From: Cohnella xylanilytica
Lineage (GTDB): Bacteria > Bacillota > Bacilli > Paenibacillales > Paenibacillaceae
Assembly (NCBI RefSeq): GCF_014212175.1
Contig: NZ_JACJVR010000056.1
Span: 1 to 33,073 of the forward strand
Length of the DNA stretch: 33,073 nucleotides
Reading direction: 5' to 3'
A program made the translations under genes and the position numbers. Position 1 is the first letter of the stretch; each line of letters begins with the position of its first letter. The notes under the pieces are model-generated. The model was not told the origin of the DNA, searched no databases, and saw nothing but the letters and a program-made list of their open reading frames with translations. This document shows positions 1 through 7,940 of this stretch, one piece after another.

Positions 1-17
1 ACTTCTTTTCACGCTAC

Positions 18-300
18 ATTCGAGGAAGGCGCCATATCGAGGCAGAATTTGTACGATTTTTCATACAACCATCGAGCCAGGTGCCGAGTCGAGGCAGAAT
101 TTGTATGATTTTTCATACAGCCATCGAGGCAGGTGCCAAGTCGAGGCGGAATTTGTATGATTTTTCATACAACCATCGAGCGAGGCGCCTTATCGAGGCA
201 GGATTTGTATGTTTTTTCACACACCCTTCAAGTAAGGTGCCATTTCAAGAAGGATCTGTATGATTTTTCATACAAATCCACGCAAAACGCCTTCTCGAGG
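18..300. repeat. Tandem 52-bp palindromic repeat array 1
   Basis: Five copies of a 20-bp palindrome (TTGTATGA-TTTT-TCATACAA) lie at 49-68, 101-120, 153-172, 205-224 and 256-275, with steps of 52, 52, 52 and 51 bp. The copies at 49 (one C in the left arm), 120 (last base) and 205-224 are degenerate. The sequence between palindromes is also conserved (CATCGAG..AGG.GCC...TCGAGGCAGAA), so this is a true tandem repeat. The period is not a multiple of three, so the short open frames crossing it are not credible genes. Positions 1-445 hold no gene: only this array, a terminator and plain sequence between. Function is unknown; protein-binding sites or a structured transcript are both possible. A second array of the same family is at 24492-24665. 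Confidence 0.9.
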
Positions 301-360
301 CAGACGGGCCCAAATCAAAATCGAGTCGGGCAGATCCGTTAGCGAAAGGGTCATCCGCAC

Positions 361-400
361 AAAAAAAAACTCCCAAACGCATTCGGGATGCGTTCGGGAG
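361..400 (-). terminator. Intrinsic terminator of the LytTR gene
   Basis: Read on the minus strand, a 13-bp stem (positions 388-400 against 370-382, one G-T wobble) with a 5-nt loop is followed by nine T residues (the A run at 361-369). It lies 45 bp after the stop of the LytTR gene and separates it from repeat array 1. Confidence 0.9.
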
Positions 401-445
401 GTTCCTTCGCGGCAGGGTGCGGCGATCGGGCCGCCGCTTCGGCCG

Positions 446-787
446 TCAAGCCTTCGCGGGCCGGCCCATGCGCTCCAGCAGGCGAAGCTTGATCATCTGC
501 TGCTTGCGCTTCGAGACGGGCAGCCTCTTGCAGCCGGAGGAGCGGTCGCCGAAGTACAGATAATCGTCGGCGATCTCCTTGATTTTGTCCACGTTCACGT
601 AGCAGTCGGAAGAGACGCGGAAGAACGACGGATCTTGCATAAGAAGCGTTCTCTGCTCCGCGGACATTCTCTTTTTGATGTTGTAGTTGCGTCCGTGGAA
701 GCTGATCAACCCGTGAGCGCCGACCTTGAAGAAGAGCGTGTCCTTGTGCGGCTCGATATTCTCGTAATCGATCACGGCTACGTCCAT
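446..787 (-). CDS. Stand-alone LytTR-domain DNA-binding regulator
   Basis: The 113-residue protein is essentially one LytTR DNA-binding domain (about residues 10-105). It shows the family pattern of a beta-strand start (DTLFFKVGAHGLISFHGR), a middle helix region and the DPSFFRVSSDCYVNVDKIKEI segment that resembles the F.R.H.S.lVN...I core of AgrA/LytR proteins. There is no receiver or membrane domain, so any sensing partner is not encoded next to it. Start ATG at 787 has a purine-rich site (AAGGGGGA) about 9 bases upstream. The gene has its own extended -10 promoter and terminator. It is divergent from the ABC export operon at 1050, which makes that operon a plausible target; that is inference from position only. 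Confidence 0.85.
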   Translation of the reverse strand: MDVAVIDYENIEPHKDTLFFKVGAHGLISFHGRNYNIKKRMSAEQRTLLMQDPSFFRVSSDCYVNVDKIKEIADDYLYFGDRSSGCKRLPVSKRKQQMIKLRLLERMGRPAKA

Positions 788-830
788 CTTTCCAAATCCC
801 CCTTCAGAAAGTGTGCTTGGTAGCGCTTAC

Positions 831-873
831 AGTATAACATAAAGAGGTCGTCCATTTTAAGAGATTTTTTAAG
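831..873 (-). promoter_or_regulatory. Promoter of LytTR gene with CTTAAAA direct repeats
   Basis: On the minus strand an extended -10 (TG-T-TATACT; the hexamer is 831-836) lies 18 bp from a weak -35 TTAAAA (855-860). Two direct repeats of CTTAAAA (855-861 and 867-873), 12 bp apart, overlap and flank the -35. Direct repeats on a weak -35 fit activation by a LytTR-type protein, possibly this gene's own product. The hexamers and repeats are visible; the regulatory reading is inference. Confidence 0.5.
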
Positions 874-931
874 TTAGTTTGATGTTAGTGATGAATATAT
901 TCGTTAGGATAACGTTCGTTCGAGGGGGCGA

Positions 932-961
932 TTGACAGTTATTGTGAAAAGAAGGTATTTT
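932..961 (+). promoter_or_regulatory. Probable sigma-A promoter of ABC export operon
   Basis: A perfect -35 TTGACA (932-937) is followed after 18 bp by TATTTT (956-961), about 90 bp before the first gene. A short inverted repeat CGTTA-GGA-TAACG (902-914) lies just upstream. The -10 matches only 4 of 6 positions, so initiation could be weak or factor-dependent. Confidence 0.5.
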
Positions 962-1049
962 TATTGTATTGATTGAAAGCGATTACGAAGGGTGAACGGA
1001 AGTCGAGAAGGGCGCCGTTGACGCCGGACAAGGGGGCACCGCAACGAAG

Positions 1050-1742
1050 ATGGCCGTTGCCGAGGGAAGCATTATCCGGGCGGAAGGCCTGGCAAGGACG
1101 TTCGGCCGGGGGACGGGGGCCGTCAAGGTGCTGAAGGGGGTCCATCTGACGATCCCCGAAGGAAAACTTATCGCGCTCAAGGGCCGTTCCGGCTCGGGGA
1201 AGACGACGCTGATCAACCTTCTGGGCGCGCTGGACCGCCCGACCGAAGGCAGCCTCACGTTCGACGGCGAGGAATTGACCGCGCTGTCGGACCGCCGCCG
1301 GGACGAGGTGAGGCGGACGAAGATGGGTCTTATTTTCCAATCGTTCGCGCTCTTCCCGCTTATGTCCGCCTACGAGAATGTCGAATTCGTGCTCCGGATC
1401 AGCGGCTATCCGGCCCGCGACCGCAAGGAAGCGGCCGAACGCGCGCTGGAGCAGGTCGGCCTTAAGCCGCGCATGCACCACCGACCGTTCGAGCTCTCCG
1501 GCGGAGAGCAGCAGAGGACAGCCATCGCCCGCGCGATCGCCCACAAGCCGAAGCTGCTGCTGGCGGACGAACCGACGGCGGAGCTCGACAGCAAGACGGG
1601 GCTGCACATTATCAAGCTGTTCCGGGATCTGGTGACGCAGAGCGGCATATCCATCGTTCTGACGACGCACGATCCGGCCATCATGGAGATCGTCGATCAA
1701 GTATACGAATTGGAGGATGGACAAATTGTCCCGACCTGTTAA
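1050..1742 (+). CDS. ABC transporter ATP-binding protein (MacB/LolD type)
   Basis: A 230-residue single-domain ATPase. Visible motifs: Walker A GRSGSGKT (residues 45-52), Q-loop IFQSF (Gln97), signature LSGGEQQR (149-156), Walker B LLLADEP (169-175), and the switch His in TTHDP near residue 212. The EQQR signature and short length match the MacB/LolD/FtsE-type ATPases that pair with FtsX-like permeases in export or mechanotransmission systems. It is the first gene of an operon; its 3' end overlaps the next gene by 26 bp. ATG at 1050 was chosen because no in-frame GTG/TTG with a better site is seen upstream, but its ribosome binding site is weak. The substrate cannot be read from sequence; cell-envelope or antibiotic export is typical of the family. 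Confidence 0.93.
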   Translation: MAVAEGSIIRAEGLARTFGRGTGAVKVLKGVHLTIPEGKLIALKGRSGSGKTTLINLLGALDRPTEGSLTFDGEELTALSDRRRDEVRRTKMGLIFQSFALFPLMSAYENVEFVLRISGYPARDRKEAAERALEQVGLKPRMHHRPFELSGGEQQRTAIARAIAHKPKLLLADEPTAELDSKTGLHIIKLFRDLVTQSGISIVLTTHDPAIMEIVDQVYELEDGQIVPTC

Positions 1743-2766
1743 GCGATCCGCCAGCCTGGCGCTCGCGGCCGTCCTGGCCGCCTCGCTGTCCGGATGCTCC
1801 CTCTTGCCCAAGGAAGAAGTCGCGCTCGCCCCGCCGCTCGTGAAGCCGGCCAAGGAGAACTACCAGACGAAGCCGGCGGAGAAGGGGTCGATCACCGTCG
1901 GCATCAACGCGACGGCCTACTTCGAATCGGTCCATACGTTCGTCGCGCAGTTCACGGGCCAGGGAGGCCGCGTCCAGGACGTTCTCGTTCGTTCCGGCGA
2001 CGTCGTGAAGAAGGGCGACGTGCTCGTCCGACTCGTCATGGACGACCTGGACCTGAAGGTGAAGGAGCAGGAGCTGGCGCTCGAGAAGGCCAAGTACGCC
2101 CTCAAGCAGCAGCGCGTCAACCGGGACGAGGATCCCGACGCCATTCGGATGGCCGCGCTGCAAGTCGAGATCGAGCAGCTCAAATACGACCGGCTCGCCG
2201 AGCAGTATAACAGCAAGCTGTTGAAGGCGGGCATCGACGGGCAGGTCGTGTTCGTCGAGGACGTCCAGCCGGGCGATTACGTCGATACCTACCAGACGCT
2301 CGTCATCGTGGCCGACCCGACGAAGCTTCGTCTGACGCTCAGCACCGACAGCCCGGAGCTCAAGAACGTGAACGTCGGCTTCCCGGCCGAGATCAGCCTC
2401 AGTACGGACCGGGGACTGAATACGTTCAAGGGGAAGGTCGTCCAGACGCCCTCCTCCGCGCCGCAGACCCTCAACAAGGAGCTGGCGGAGAAGTACGCCA
2501 AGACGCTCTACATCGACGTGTCGGACCTGCCGAAGGACGTCGAGATCGGGGCGATGGCGGACGTGAAGATCACGACCAACAAGCGGGACAACGTGATCAA
2601 GATCCCGAAGAGCGGCTTGCGCAGCTACCTGGGCCGCACGTTCGTGCGCACGCTGGAGGAAGGCAACAAGGTGCGGGAAGCGGACGTCGAGGCCGGCCTC
2701 CAGACCCCGACGGAAGTAGAGATCGTCAAGGGGCTGCGGGAAGGCGAGGTCGTCATCCTGCAGTAA
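1717..2766 (+). CDS. HlyD/RND-type adaptor lipoprotein of ABC exporter
   Basis: A 349-residue protein starting with a lipoprotein signal peptide: basic n-region (MDKLSRPVKR), hydrophobic core, lipobox LSGC with the lipidated Cys at residue 27. The rest follows the membrane-fusion-protein plan: a biotinyl-lipoyl-like half around VRSGDVVKKGDVLVRL, a short coiled-coil hairpin (KVKEQELALEKAKYALKQQ), the second lipoyl half (LKAGIDGQVVFVEDVQPGDYV) and a beta-barrel region. MacA-like adaptors in monoderms usually link to an FtsX-type permease, and that permease is the next gene. ATG at 1717 follows GGAGG directly; the 26-bp overlap with the ATPase gene suggests translational coupling. It is predicted to be anchored on the outer face of the membrane. 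Confidence 0.9.
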   Translation: MDKLSRPVKRSASLALAAVLAASLSGCSLLPKEEVALAPPLVKPAKENYQTKPAEKGSITVGINATAYFESVHTFVAQFTGQGGRVQDVLVRSGDVVKKGDVLVRLVMDDLDLKVKEQELALEKAKYALKQQRVNRDEDPDAIRMAALQVEIEQLKYDRLAEQYNSKLLKAGIDGQVVFVEDVQPGDYVDTYQTLVIVADPTKLRLTLSTDSPELKNVNVGFPAEISLSTDRGLNTFKGKVVQTPSSAPQTLNKELAEKYAKTLYIDVSDLPKDVEIGAMADVKITTNKRDNVIKIPKSGLRSYLGRTFVRTLEEGNKVREADVEAGLQTPTEVEIVKGLREGEVVILQ

Positions 2767-2799
2767 GCCGTTCGCACTCTAATTCGGGGAGGCTGCCTC

Positions 2800-5688
2800 G
2801 TGGCCTTATTCGTGATGATAATCCGCAAGATGGTCAATAACAAATGGCTGGCGTTCAGCCTGTTCCTCGGCATGCTGATCAGCGTCGCGCTCGTCAGCAC
2901 GATGCCGATCTACTCGGAAGCCATCCTGTCGCGCATGCTGGTCAAAGACCTGGAGACGATGCAGAGGAACCAGGGCGTCTATCCGGGCACGGTGTACGTC
3001 AAGGCGACGTTCTCGGAGGATCCTCCGGAGAAGAAGAAGGCGGCCAACGAAGCCATCGACGCTTATATGAAGGGCGAAGGAGCGCGAAGCTTCTCGCTGC
3101 CCGTCGACCTTACCGTCATCCAGCGCAATACGCGCTCCGTCGATTCGTTCCCGGAAGTGGGGACGGAAGCGGACCTGAAGAAGAAGCGGTCGTTCCGCTT
3201 CACGTCCCTGACCGGCCTTGGCGAGCATATCCGGCTCACGGACGGCCGCATGCCGTCGCCCGAACCCGTGAACGGCGTCTACGAGGTGCTGGTGACCGAC
3301 GCGGGGCTGAACAATCTGGATACGGTGCTCGATTCCGTCTTCGTCGTCAAGAGCGACAAGGCGAGAATCCCGATGAAGTTCAAGCCGGTCGGCGTCTTCG
3401 AGAAGAAGCGGGACGACGACCCTTACTTCCGCGATGCTTCCCTTACCAATCTCGCCAACTCCCTCGTCATCGATTCCGGTCTGATGGACCGCGACTTCCT
3501 CGGCTTGAACAACGTGCCGGTCATCAACGCCGAATGGTACGTCGTGTTCGATTATTCGGGGATGGAGCTTCGCCAGGTCGACGACTTCATCGCCGCCGAC
3601 AAGAGCGTGAAGGCTTACGTGAACGCCAAAGTCGGCGCTTACCAGTCGGATATGAAGACGCCTGCCTTGGCGACGATCGAGAAGTACCTCGAGCGGGCGA
3701 AGCAGCTGCGCACGCTGATGTGGTCGCTTAACGTGCCGGTGCTGATCATGCTGGCGTTCTACATGTTCATGGTGGCCAATCTGATCGCCGAGCGGCAGAA
3801 AAACGAGATCGCGGTCCTCAGAAGCCGCGGCGCGGCGAGGTGGCAGATCGTCGCCGCCTTCTCGGCCGAAGGGCTGCTGCTCAGCGCCGCCGCTTGGGGG
3901 CTCGGGCCGCTCGTCGGACTCGCGCTGACCAAGATGCTCGGGGCTTCGAACGGCTTCCTGTCGTTCGTCTCGCGCGCGGCGCTGCCGGTGAGGGTCACGG
4001 GGGAGTCCTACGCTTACGGAGCGGCCGCGGCCGCCGTCGCCTTCGTCATGCTGCTCGTTCCGGTATTGCTCGCGACGCGAGCGACGATCGTCGGCCACAA
4101 GCAGCAGCTGGCGCGCCGGCAGCGGACGCCGCTCTGGCACAAGCTGTTCCTGGACGTCGTCCTGGTCGCCGTCGCGCTCTACGGCTTGTACGCGTTCCGC
4201 TCGCGCCTCGACAATCTGCGCAAGCTCGGGCTGAACGCCTCCGATCTGAACATCGATCCGCTTCAGTTCGTCGTACCGGCCCTGTTCACCGTCGGTTCGG
4301 GCCTGCTGCTGCTCCGGCTCTACCCGTACGTCCTTCGCTTGATCTACTGGCTCGGGCGCAAGCGATGGCGGCCCTCCGCCTATGCGACCTTGATTCAGGT
4401 CGGACGTTCGAGCGGCCAGTACCAGTTCCTGATGATTTTCCTGATCCTGACGATCGCCACCGGCGTCTTCAGCGCGAGCGCGGCGAGAACGATCAACGAC
4501 AACACGGAGGACCGGATCCGGTACGCGAACGGCGCCGACATCGCGCTGTCCACCGTCTGGATCAGCGACGCCCCGCCTCCTTCCCCGGGAGGACCGATGG
4601 CCGGAGGAGGAGCGGAACCGGCGTCGGGCGTCTCCAAGCCGATCCACTATCTCGAGCCGTCCTACGAGCCGATCGCCACGCTGCCCGGCGTCGAGCACGC
4701 CGCCAAGGTGTTCTCGAAGCAGGACGCCTACTTCACCGCGGGAGAGGAACGCGGCACCGCGACGCTGCTCGGCATCGACACCGACGACTTCGGGAGGACG
4801 GCCTGGTTCCGCGACGGGCTTCTGTCCCATCCGTTGAACGAATATTTGAACCTGATGGCTGCGGATACGCGGGCCGTTCTGATCTCCCGGACGCTCGCGA
4901 AGCAGAAGAACGTCAAGGAAGGCGACACGATCTGGATCGGATGGAACGATACGTCGTCCCAGCCGTTCGTCGTGTACGGCATCGTCGATTATTTTCCGAC
5001 GTTTAACCCGAATCCGCCGATCGGCTCGGTCGACGCGGGCAACGCCGAGACGCTCGCTAACGCTCCGATGCTTATCGTGGGGCACCTGTCCCGCATCCAG
5101 TTCCAGCTCGCCCTGGAGCCCTACCAGGTGTGGCTGAAGATGAAGCCGGGCTATTCGGTGGAAGCCCTCTACCAAGCCATCGAAGACCGCGAATTGTCGG
5201 TCACCAAGCTGACGAATACGGAGATCGAGTGGAACCAGGCGAAGAACGATCCTTTTCTCATGGCGCTTAACGGCATTCTGACTCTCGGGTTCCTGATCTC
5301 GATCCTCGTCAGCTTCACGGGCTTCCTGCTCTATTGGGTGTTGTCGCTCAAGGGGCGGACGCTGCAGAACGGCATCATGCGCGCCATCGGCCTGTCGGTG
5401 AGGCATATGGTCGGCATGCTGGTGCTCGAGCAGCTTCTTACCTCGGGCGTCGCCGTGCTGATCGGCGTCGTCGTCGGCAACGTCGCGAGCGGCCTGTACG
5501 TGCCGAACTTCCAGGTCGCCTTCAATCCGAGCAGCCTCGTGCCCCCGTTCCGGGTCATCTTCGACTCGGCGGATTACGTTCGCCTCTATTCGACGGTCGG
5601 CTTCATGCTGCTGGTCGGGCTCGGCATTCTCGGGTTCATGGTATCGCGGACCCGCATCCATCAAGCGCTTAAGCTAGGGGAGGATTGA
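2800..5688 (+). CDS. Large FtsX-like ABC transporter permease
   Basis: A 962-residue membrane protein. An N-terminal membrane segment (about residues 8-32) is followed by a large extracytoplasmic domain to about residue 300. Then comes a block of membrane segments (about 305-560), a second extracytoplasmic domain with a Pro/Gly-rich insert near residue 590 (PPPSPGGPMAGGG), and a C-terminal FtsX block (about 820-955). This doubled-FtsX plan is that of the large MacB-like permeases that work with two ATP-binding subunits. GTG at 2800 is preceded by GGGGAGG. The next ATPase gene begins 3 bp after the stop. Predicted role: the membrane subunit of an exporter, together with the ATPases at 1050 and 5692 and the lipoprotein at 1717. 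Confidence 0.9.
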   Translation: MALFVMIIRKMVNNKWLAFSLFLGMLISVALVSTMPIYSEAILSRMLVKDLETMQRNQGVYPGTVYVKATFSEDPPEKKKAANEAIDAYMKGEGARSFSLPVDLTVIQRNTRSVDSFPEVGTEADLKKKRSFRFTSLTGLGEHIRLTDGRMPSPEPVNGVYEVLVTDAGLNNLDTVLDSVFVVKSDKARIPMKFKPVGVFEKKRDDDPYFRDASLTNLANSLVIDSGLMDRDFLGLNNVPVINAEWYVVFDYSGMELRQVDDFIAADKSVKAYVNAKVGAYQSDMKTPALATIEKYLERAKQLRTLMWSLNVPVLIMLAFYMFMVANLIAERQKNEIAVLRSRGAARWQIVAAFSAEGLLLSAAAWGLGPLVGLALTKMLGASNGFLSFVSRAALPVRVTGESYAYGAAAAAVAFVMLLVPVLLATRATIVGHKQQLARRQRTPLWHKLFLDVVLVAVALYGLYAFRSRLDNLRKLGLNASDLNIDPLQFVVPALFTVGSGLLLLRLYPYVLRLIYWLGRKRWRPSAYATLIQVGRSSGQYQFLMIFLILTIATGVFSASAARTINDNTEDRIRYANGADIALSTVWISDAPPPSPGGPMAGGGAEPASGVSKPIHYLEPSYEPIATLPGVEHAAKVFSKQDAYFTAGEERGTATLLGIDTDDFGRTAWFRDGLLSHPLNEYLNLMAADTRAVLISRTLAKQKNVKEGDTIWIGWNDTSSQPFVVYGIVDYFPTFNPNPPIGSVDAGNAETLANAPMLIVGHLSRIQFQLALEPYQVWLKMKPGYSVEALYQAIEDRELSVTKLTNTEIEWNQAKNDPFLMALNGILTLGFLISILVSFTGFLLYWVLSLKGRTLQNGIMRAIGLSVRHMVGMLVLEQLLTSGVAVLIGVVVGNVASGLYVPNFQVAFNPSSLVPPFRVIFDSADYVRLYSTVGFMLLVGLGILGFMVSRTRIHQALKLGED

Positions 5689-5691
5689 CCG

Positions 5692-6576
5692 GTGATCCAT
5701 TGCGACGGCTTGGTGAAAATTTACAAAGCGGCCGATCTCGAGGTGTTCGCCCTGCAAGGTCTCGACTTGAAGGTGGAGAGCGGGGAGCTGATGGCGATCA
5801 TCGGCAACAGCGGCAGCGGCAAATCGACGCTTCTCAACATGCTCGGCGGCTTGGACCGCCCGACGGCCGGCGTGCTGACCGTGGACGGCCAGGATATGCT
5901 GAAGATGACCGAGAGGGAGCTCGTCCGCTACAAAAGGCAGAGCGTCGGCTTCGTCTGGCAGAACAACGCGCGCAATCTGATTCCGTACCTGACCGCCCTC
6001 GAGAACGTCGAGCTGCCGATTCTGCTGTCGGGCCGCCGCAAGCGCATGCGGGCGCTCGAGCTGCTCGAAGCCGTCGGCCTGCTGCACCGGGCGCACAACA
6101 AGCTTCACCAGCTGTCGGGCGGGGAGCAGCAGCGGGTCGCGATCGCCATCGCCCTGGCCAACCAGCCGCGGCTGCTGCTCGCGGACGAACCGACGGGCTC
6201 GGTCGACTCGAAGATGGCGGACCAGATTCTCGATCTGTTCCGCGAGCTGAACCGCACGCTCGGCATCACGATCGTCATCGTCACCCACGATCCCCACCTC
6301 GCGAGGAAGGTCGATCGGGTCGTCGCCATCCGCGACGGCAAGATCTCCTCCGAGATGCTTCGGCGCAAATCGTACGCGGAGGAGCTCGAGGAGCTGGAGA
6401 AGGGAATCGGGCAAGAGGAGGATACCCACGTCGAATATGCTATATTGGATAAAGCGGGACGTCTGCAGGTCCCTTCCGGCTATCTCGAATCGATCGGCAT
6501 CAAGAACAGCAACAAAGTGAAGGTCGAGCTGGCGGATGGGAAAATCGTGCTGACGCCCCCGGAAGAAGCGTCGTAA
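5692..6576 (+). CDS. ABC ATPase with C-terminal AbrB-like domain
   Basis: A 294-residue protein. Residues 1-225 form a MacB/LolD-type ATPase: Walker A GNSGSGKS (38-45), Q-loop Gln90, signature LSGGEQQR (141-148), Walker B LLLADEP (161-167), switch His in THDP (199). After a charged linker (EELEELEKGIGQEED), residues about 246-289 (YAILDKAGRLQVPSGYLESI...KVKVELADGKIVLTP) match the swapped-hairpin SpoVT/AbrB fold pattern: D..GR...P...R/Y-L..LGI....KV.VE..DGKI.L. Such a domain usually dimerises and binds DNA, so it may dimerise the ATPase or have a regulatory role; this is inference. The GTG start at 5692 follows GGGGAGG. It is probably the last gene of the export operon. Confidence 0.9.
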   Translation: MIHCDGLVKIYKAADLEVFALQGLDLKVESGELMAIIGNSGSGKSTLLNMLGGLDRPTAGVLTVDGQDMLKMTERELVRYKRQSVGFVWQNNARNLIPYLTALENVELPILLSGRRKRMRALELLEAVGLLHRAHNKLHQLSGGEQQRVAIAIALANQPRLLLADEPTGSVDSKMADQILDLFRELNRTLGITIVIVTHDPHLARKVDRVVAIRDGKISSEMLRRKSYAEELEELEKGIGQEEDTHVEYAILDKAGRLQVPSGYLESIGIKNSNKVKVELADGKIVLTPPEEAS

Positions 6577-6599
6577 AGCGGAGAGAGGAGAGGGAGAAC

Positions 6600-7145
6600 G
6601 TGGGTAGCGCGGAGAATAGGGAAGATTTGAGGTACCCGATCGGAACGTACGAGCAGGAGGGACCGATCTCGGCGGAGCAGCGCGATGCCTGGATCGAAGA
6701 CATCCGGCTGCTGCCCGGGCAGCTGGCGGAGGCCGTCGCCGGGTTAAGCGAGGAGCAGCTCGATACGCCTTACCGGGAGGGGGGCTGGACGGTGCGGCAG
6801 GTGGTGCATCACCTGGCGGACAGCCATATGAACAGCCTGATCCGCATGAAGCTCGGCCTGACGGAGGACAACCCGACGATCAAGCCGTACGAGGAAGCGG
6901 ACTGGGCGGAGCTGGCCGATTCCAAGAGCTATCCGGTCGCGCCGTCGCTCGCATTGATCGAGGCGCTGCACGACCGTTGGACGACGCTGCTGAAGTCGAT
7001 GGAGGATGCGGATTTCGCGCGGACGTTCTATCATCCGGGCAGCCGGCAGACCCCTCGGCTCGACTGGAACCTGGGGTTCTACGCCTGGCACGGCAAGCAT
7101 CACGTGGCCCATATCGTCGCGCTGAGGAAGCGGATGGGCTGGTAA
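6600..7145 (+). CDS. bstA: YfiT/BstA-like DinB-family metal-dependent thiol transferase
   Basis: A 181-residue protein with strong family resemblance to Bacillus YfiT (BstA, bacillithiol S-transferase, DinB/YfiT fold). Diagnostic blocks: RYPIGTYE at the N-terminus, GGWTVRQVVHHLADSHMNS (residues 61-79) and GFYAWHGKHHVAHI (159-172). The likely metal-binding histidines lie in the HHLADSH block (about 70-71) and the HGKHHVAH block (167 and 171 in HxxxH spacing). Known homologues conjugate bacillithiol to electrophiles, but exact substrates differ. The GTG start at 6600 follows GAGAGGAGAGGGA. It begins 23 bp after the ABC ATPase and could be co-transcribed with it. Confidence 0.85.
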   Translation: MGSAENREDLRYPIGTYEQEGPISAEQRDAWIEDIRLLPGQLAEAVAGLSEEQLDTPYREGGWTVRQVVHHLADSHMNSLIRMKLGLTEDNPTIKPYEEADWAELADSKSYPVAPSLALIEALHDRWTTLLKSMEDADFARTFYHPGSRQTPRLDWNLGFYAWHGKHHVAHIVALRKRMGW

Positions 7146-7225
7146 ATTTGTCTTCGTCCTCGCGGGCGTGGTAAGCTTGGATTATCGGTTTACGCTTGCT
7201 TGCGGGGAAAGGGGAGACAAGCCGC

Positions 7226-7882
7226 TTGAAGCCACAGGAGATGCGGGAATGGGGCAAGATGCTCCTCAATTACAAGTTCGCGCTGGACGAGATCAGCACG
7301 AAGCTGAACATCCTGAACGAAGAGCTCCACTTTATCCAGAATTACAATCCGATCGAGCATATGAAGACGCGGATCAAGTCGCCGGAGAGCATCCGCGACA
7401 AACTGGTGCGGAAGGGTTACGAGGTGACGATCGAGAACGCGGAGGCGCATATCAAGGATATCGCCGGCGTTCGGGTCATCTGCTCGTTCTCGACCGACGT
7501 CTACCGGATCTGCGAGATGATCAGCAATCAGCACGACGTCACCGTGCTGGAGGTGAAGGACTACATCGCTTCGCCGAAGCCGAACGGCTACCAGAGCCTG
7601 CACCTGATCGTGCTGATCCCGGTGTTCCTGACGGACCGGAGCGTCAACGTCCCGGTGGAGATCCAGATCCGCACGATCGCGATGGATTTCTGGGCGAGTC
7701 TCGAGCACAAGATCTATTACAAGTTCAACGCCAACGTCCCGACCGATATCGGCGGCCAGCTGAAGGAAGCGGCCGACCTGATCGCGTCGCTGGACAAGCG
7801 GATGTTCGCGCTGAACGAGCAGATGCAGGAATACCGCGCGGAAGAATACGCCGCGCCGAAGACGCCGCTGCCATCGTATTGA
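7226..7882 (+). CDS. relP: Small alarmone synthetase, YwaC/RelP type
   Basis: The protein matches Bacillus YwaC (SasA/RelP) more closely than RelQ: NYNPIEHMKTRIKSPESI, IKDIAGVRVICSF, VKDYIASPKPNGYQSLHLIV and EIQIRTIAMDFWASLEHKIYYK are nearly the YwaC wording. It has a synthetase domain only, with no hydrolase, TGS or ACT domain, so it should make (p)ppGpp from ATP and GDP/GTP. In Bacillus subtilis ywaC is an envelope-stress gene; no such promoter is evident here. I chose TTG at 7226 (218 residues) because AAAGGGGAG lies at the right distance; a longer form from TTG at 7196 would place that site inside the gene. The intrinsic terminator overlaps the last codons. Confidence 0.9.
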   Translation: MKPQEMREWGKMLLNYKFALDEISTKLNILNEELHFIQNYNPIEHMKTRIKSPESIRDKLVRKGYEVTIENAEAHIKDIAGVRVICSFSTDVYRICEMISNQHDVTVLEVKDYIASPKPNGYQSLHLIVLIPVFLTDRSVNVPVEIQIRTIAMDFWASLEHKIYYKFNANVPTDIGGQLKEAADLIASLDKRMFALNEQMQEYRAEEYAAPKTPLPSY

Positions 7883-7898
7883 TGGCCGGCGTCTTTTT
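7859..7898 (+). terminator. Terminator embedded in the relP 3' end
   Basis: A 9-bp stem AAGACGCCG (7859-7867) pairs with CGGCGTCTT (7887-7895). Inside it GCCATC (7870-7875) pairs with GATGGC (7881-7886), leaving a 5-nt loop that contains most of the stop region. A run of T follows. The upstream arm is coding sequence, so the last eight codons of relP double as terminator. Confidence 0.85.
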
Positions 7899-7940
7899 CT
7901 ATGCGCGCGGGGGGGCGATCGGTCAGCTTCCGTCATGCGC

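Noticed and set aside
49..275. CRISPR array
   Set aside because: The units between palindromes are similar to each other, not unique spacers, and no cas genes are present.
81..342. Short open frames through array 1 and the matching ones through array 2 (24370-24900)
   Set aside because: The unit length of 51-52 bp is not a multiple of three, so frames drift between copies; no ribosome binding sites; the peptides only reflect the repeat.
260..823. 187-residue plus-strand frame over the LytTR gene
   Set aside because: It crosses repeat array 1 and the LytTR terminator and is antisense to the well-supported LytTR domain.
2806..5664. 952-residue open frame antisense to the large permease
   Set aside because: Charged low-complexity composition typical of the antisense frame of high-GC membrane genes; the sense frame has a clear start site and family features.
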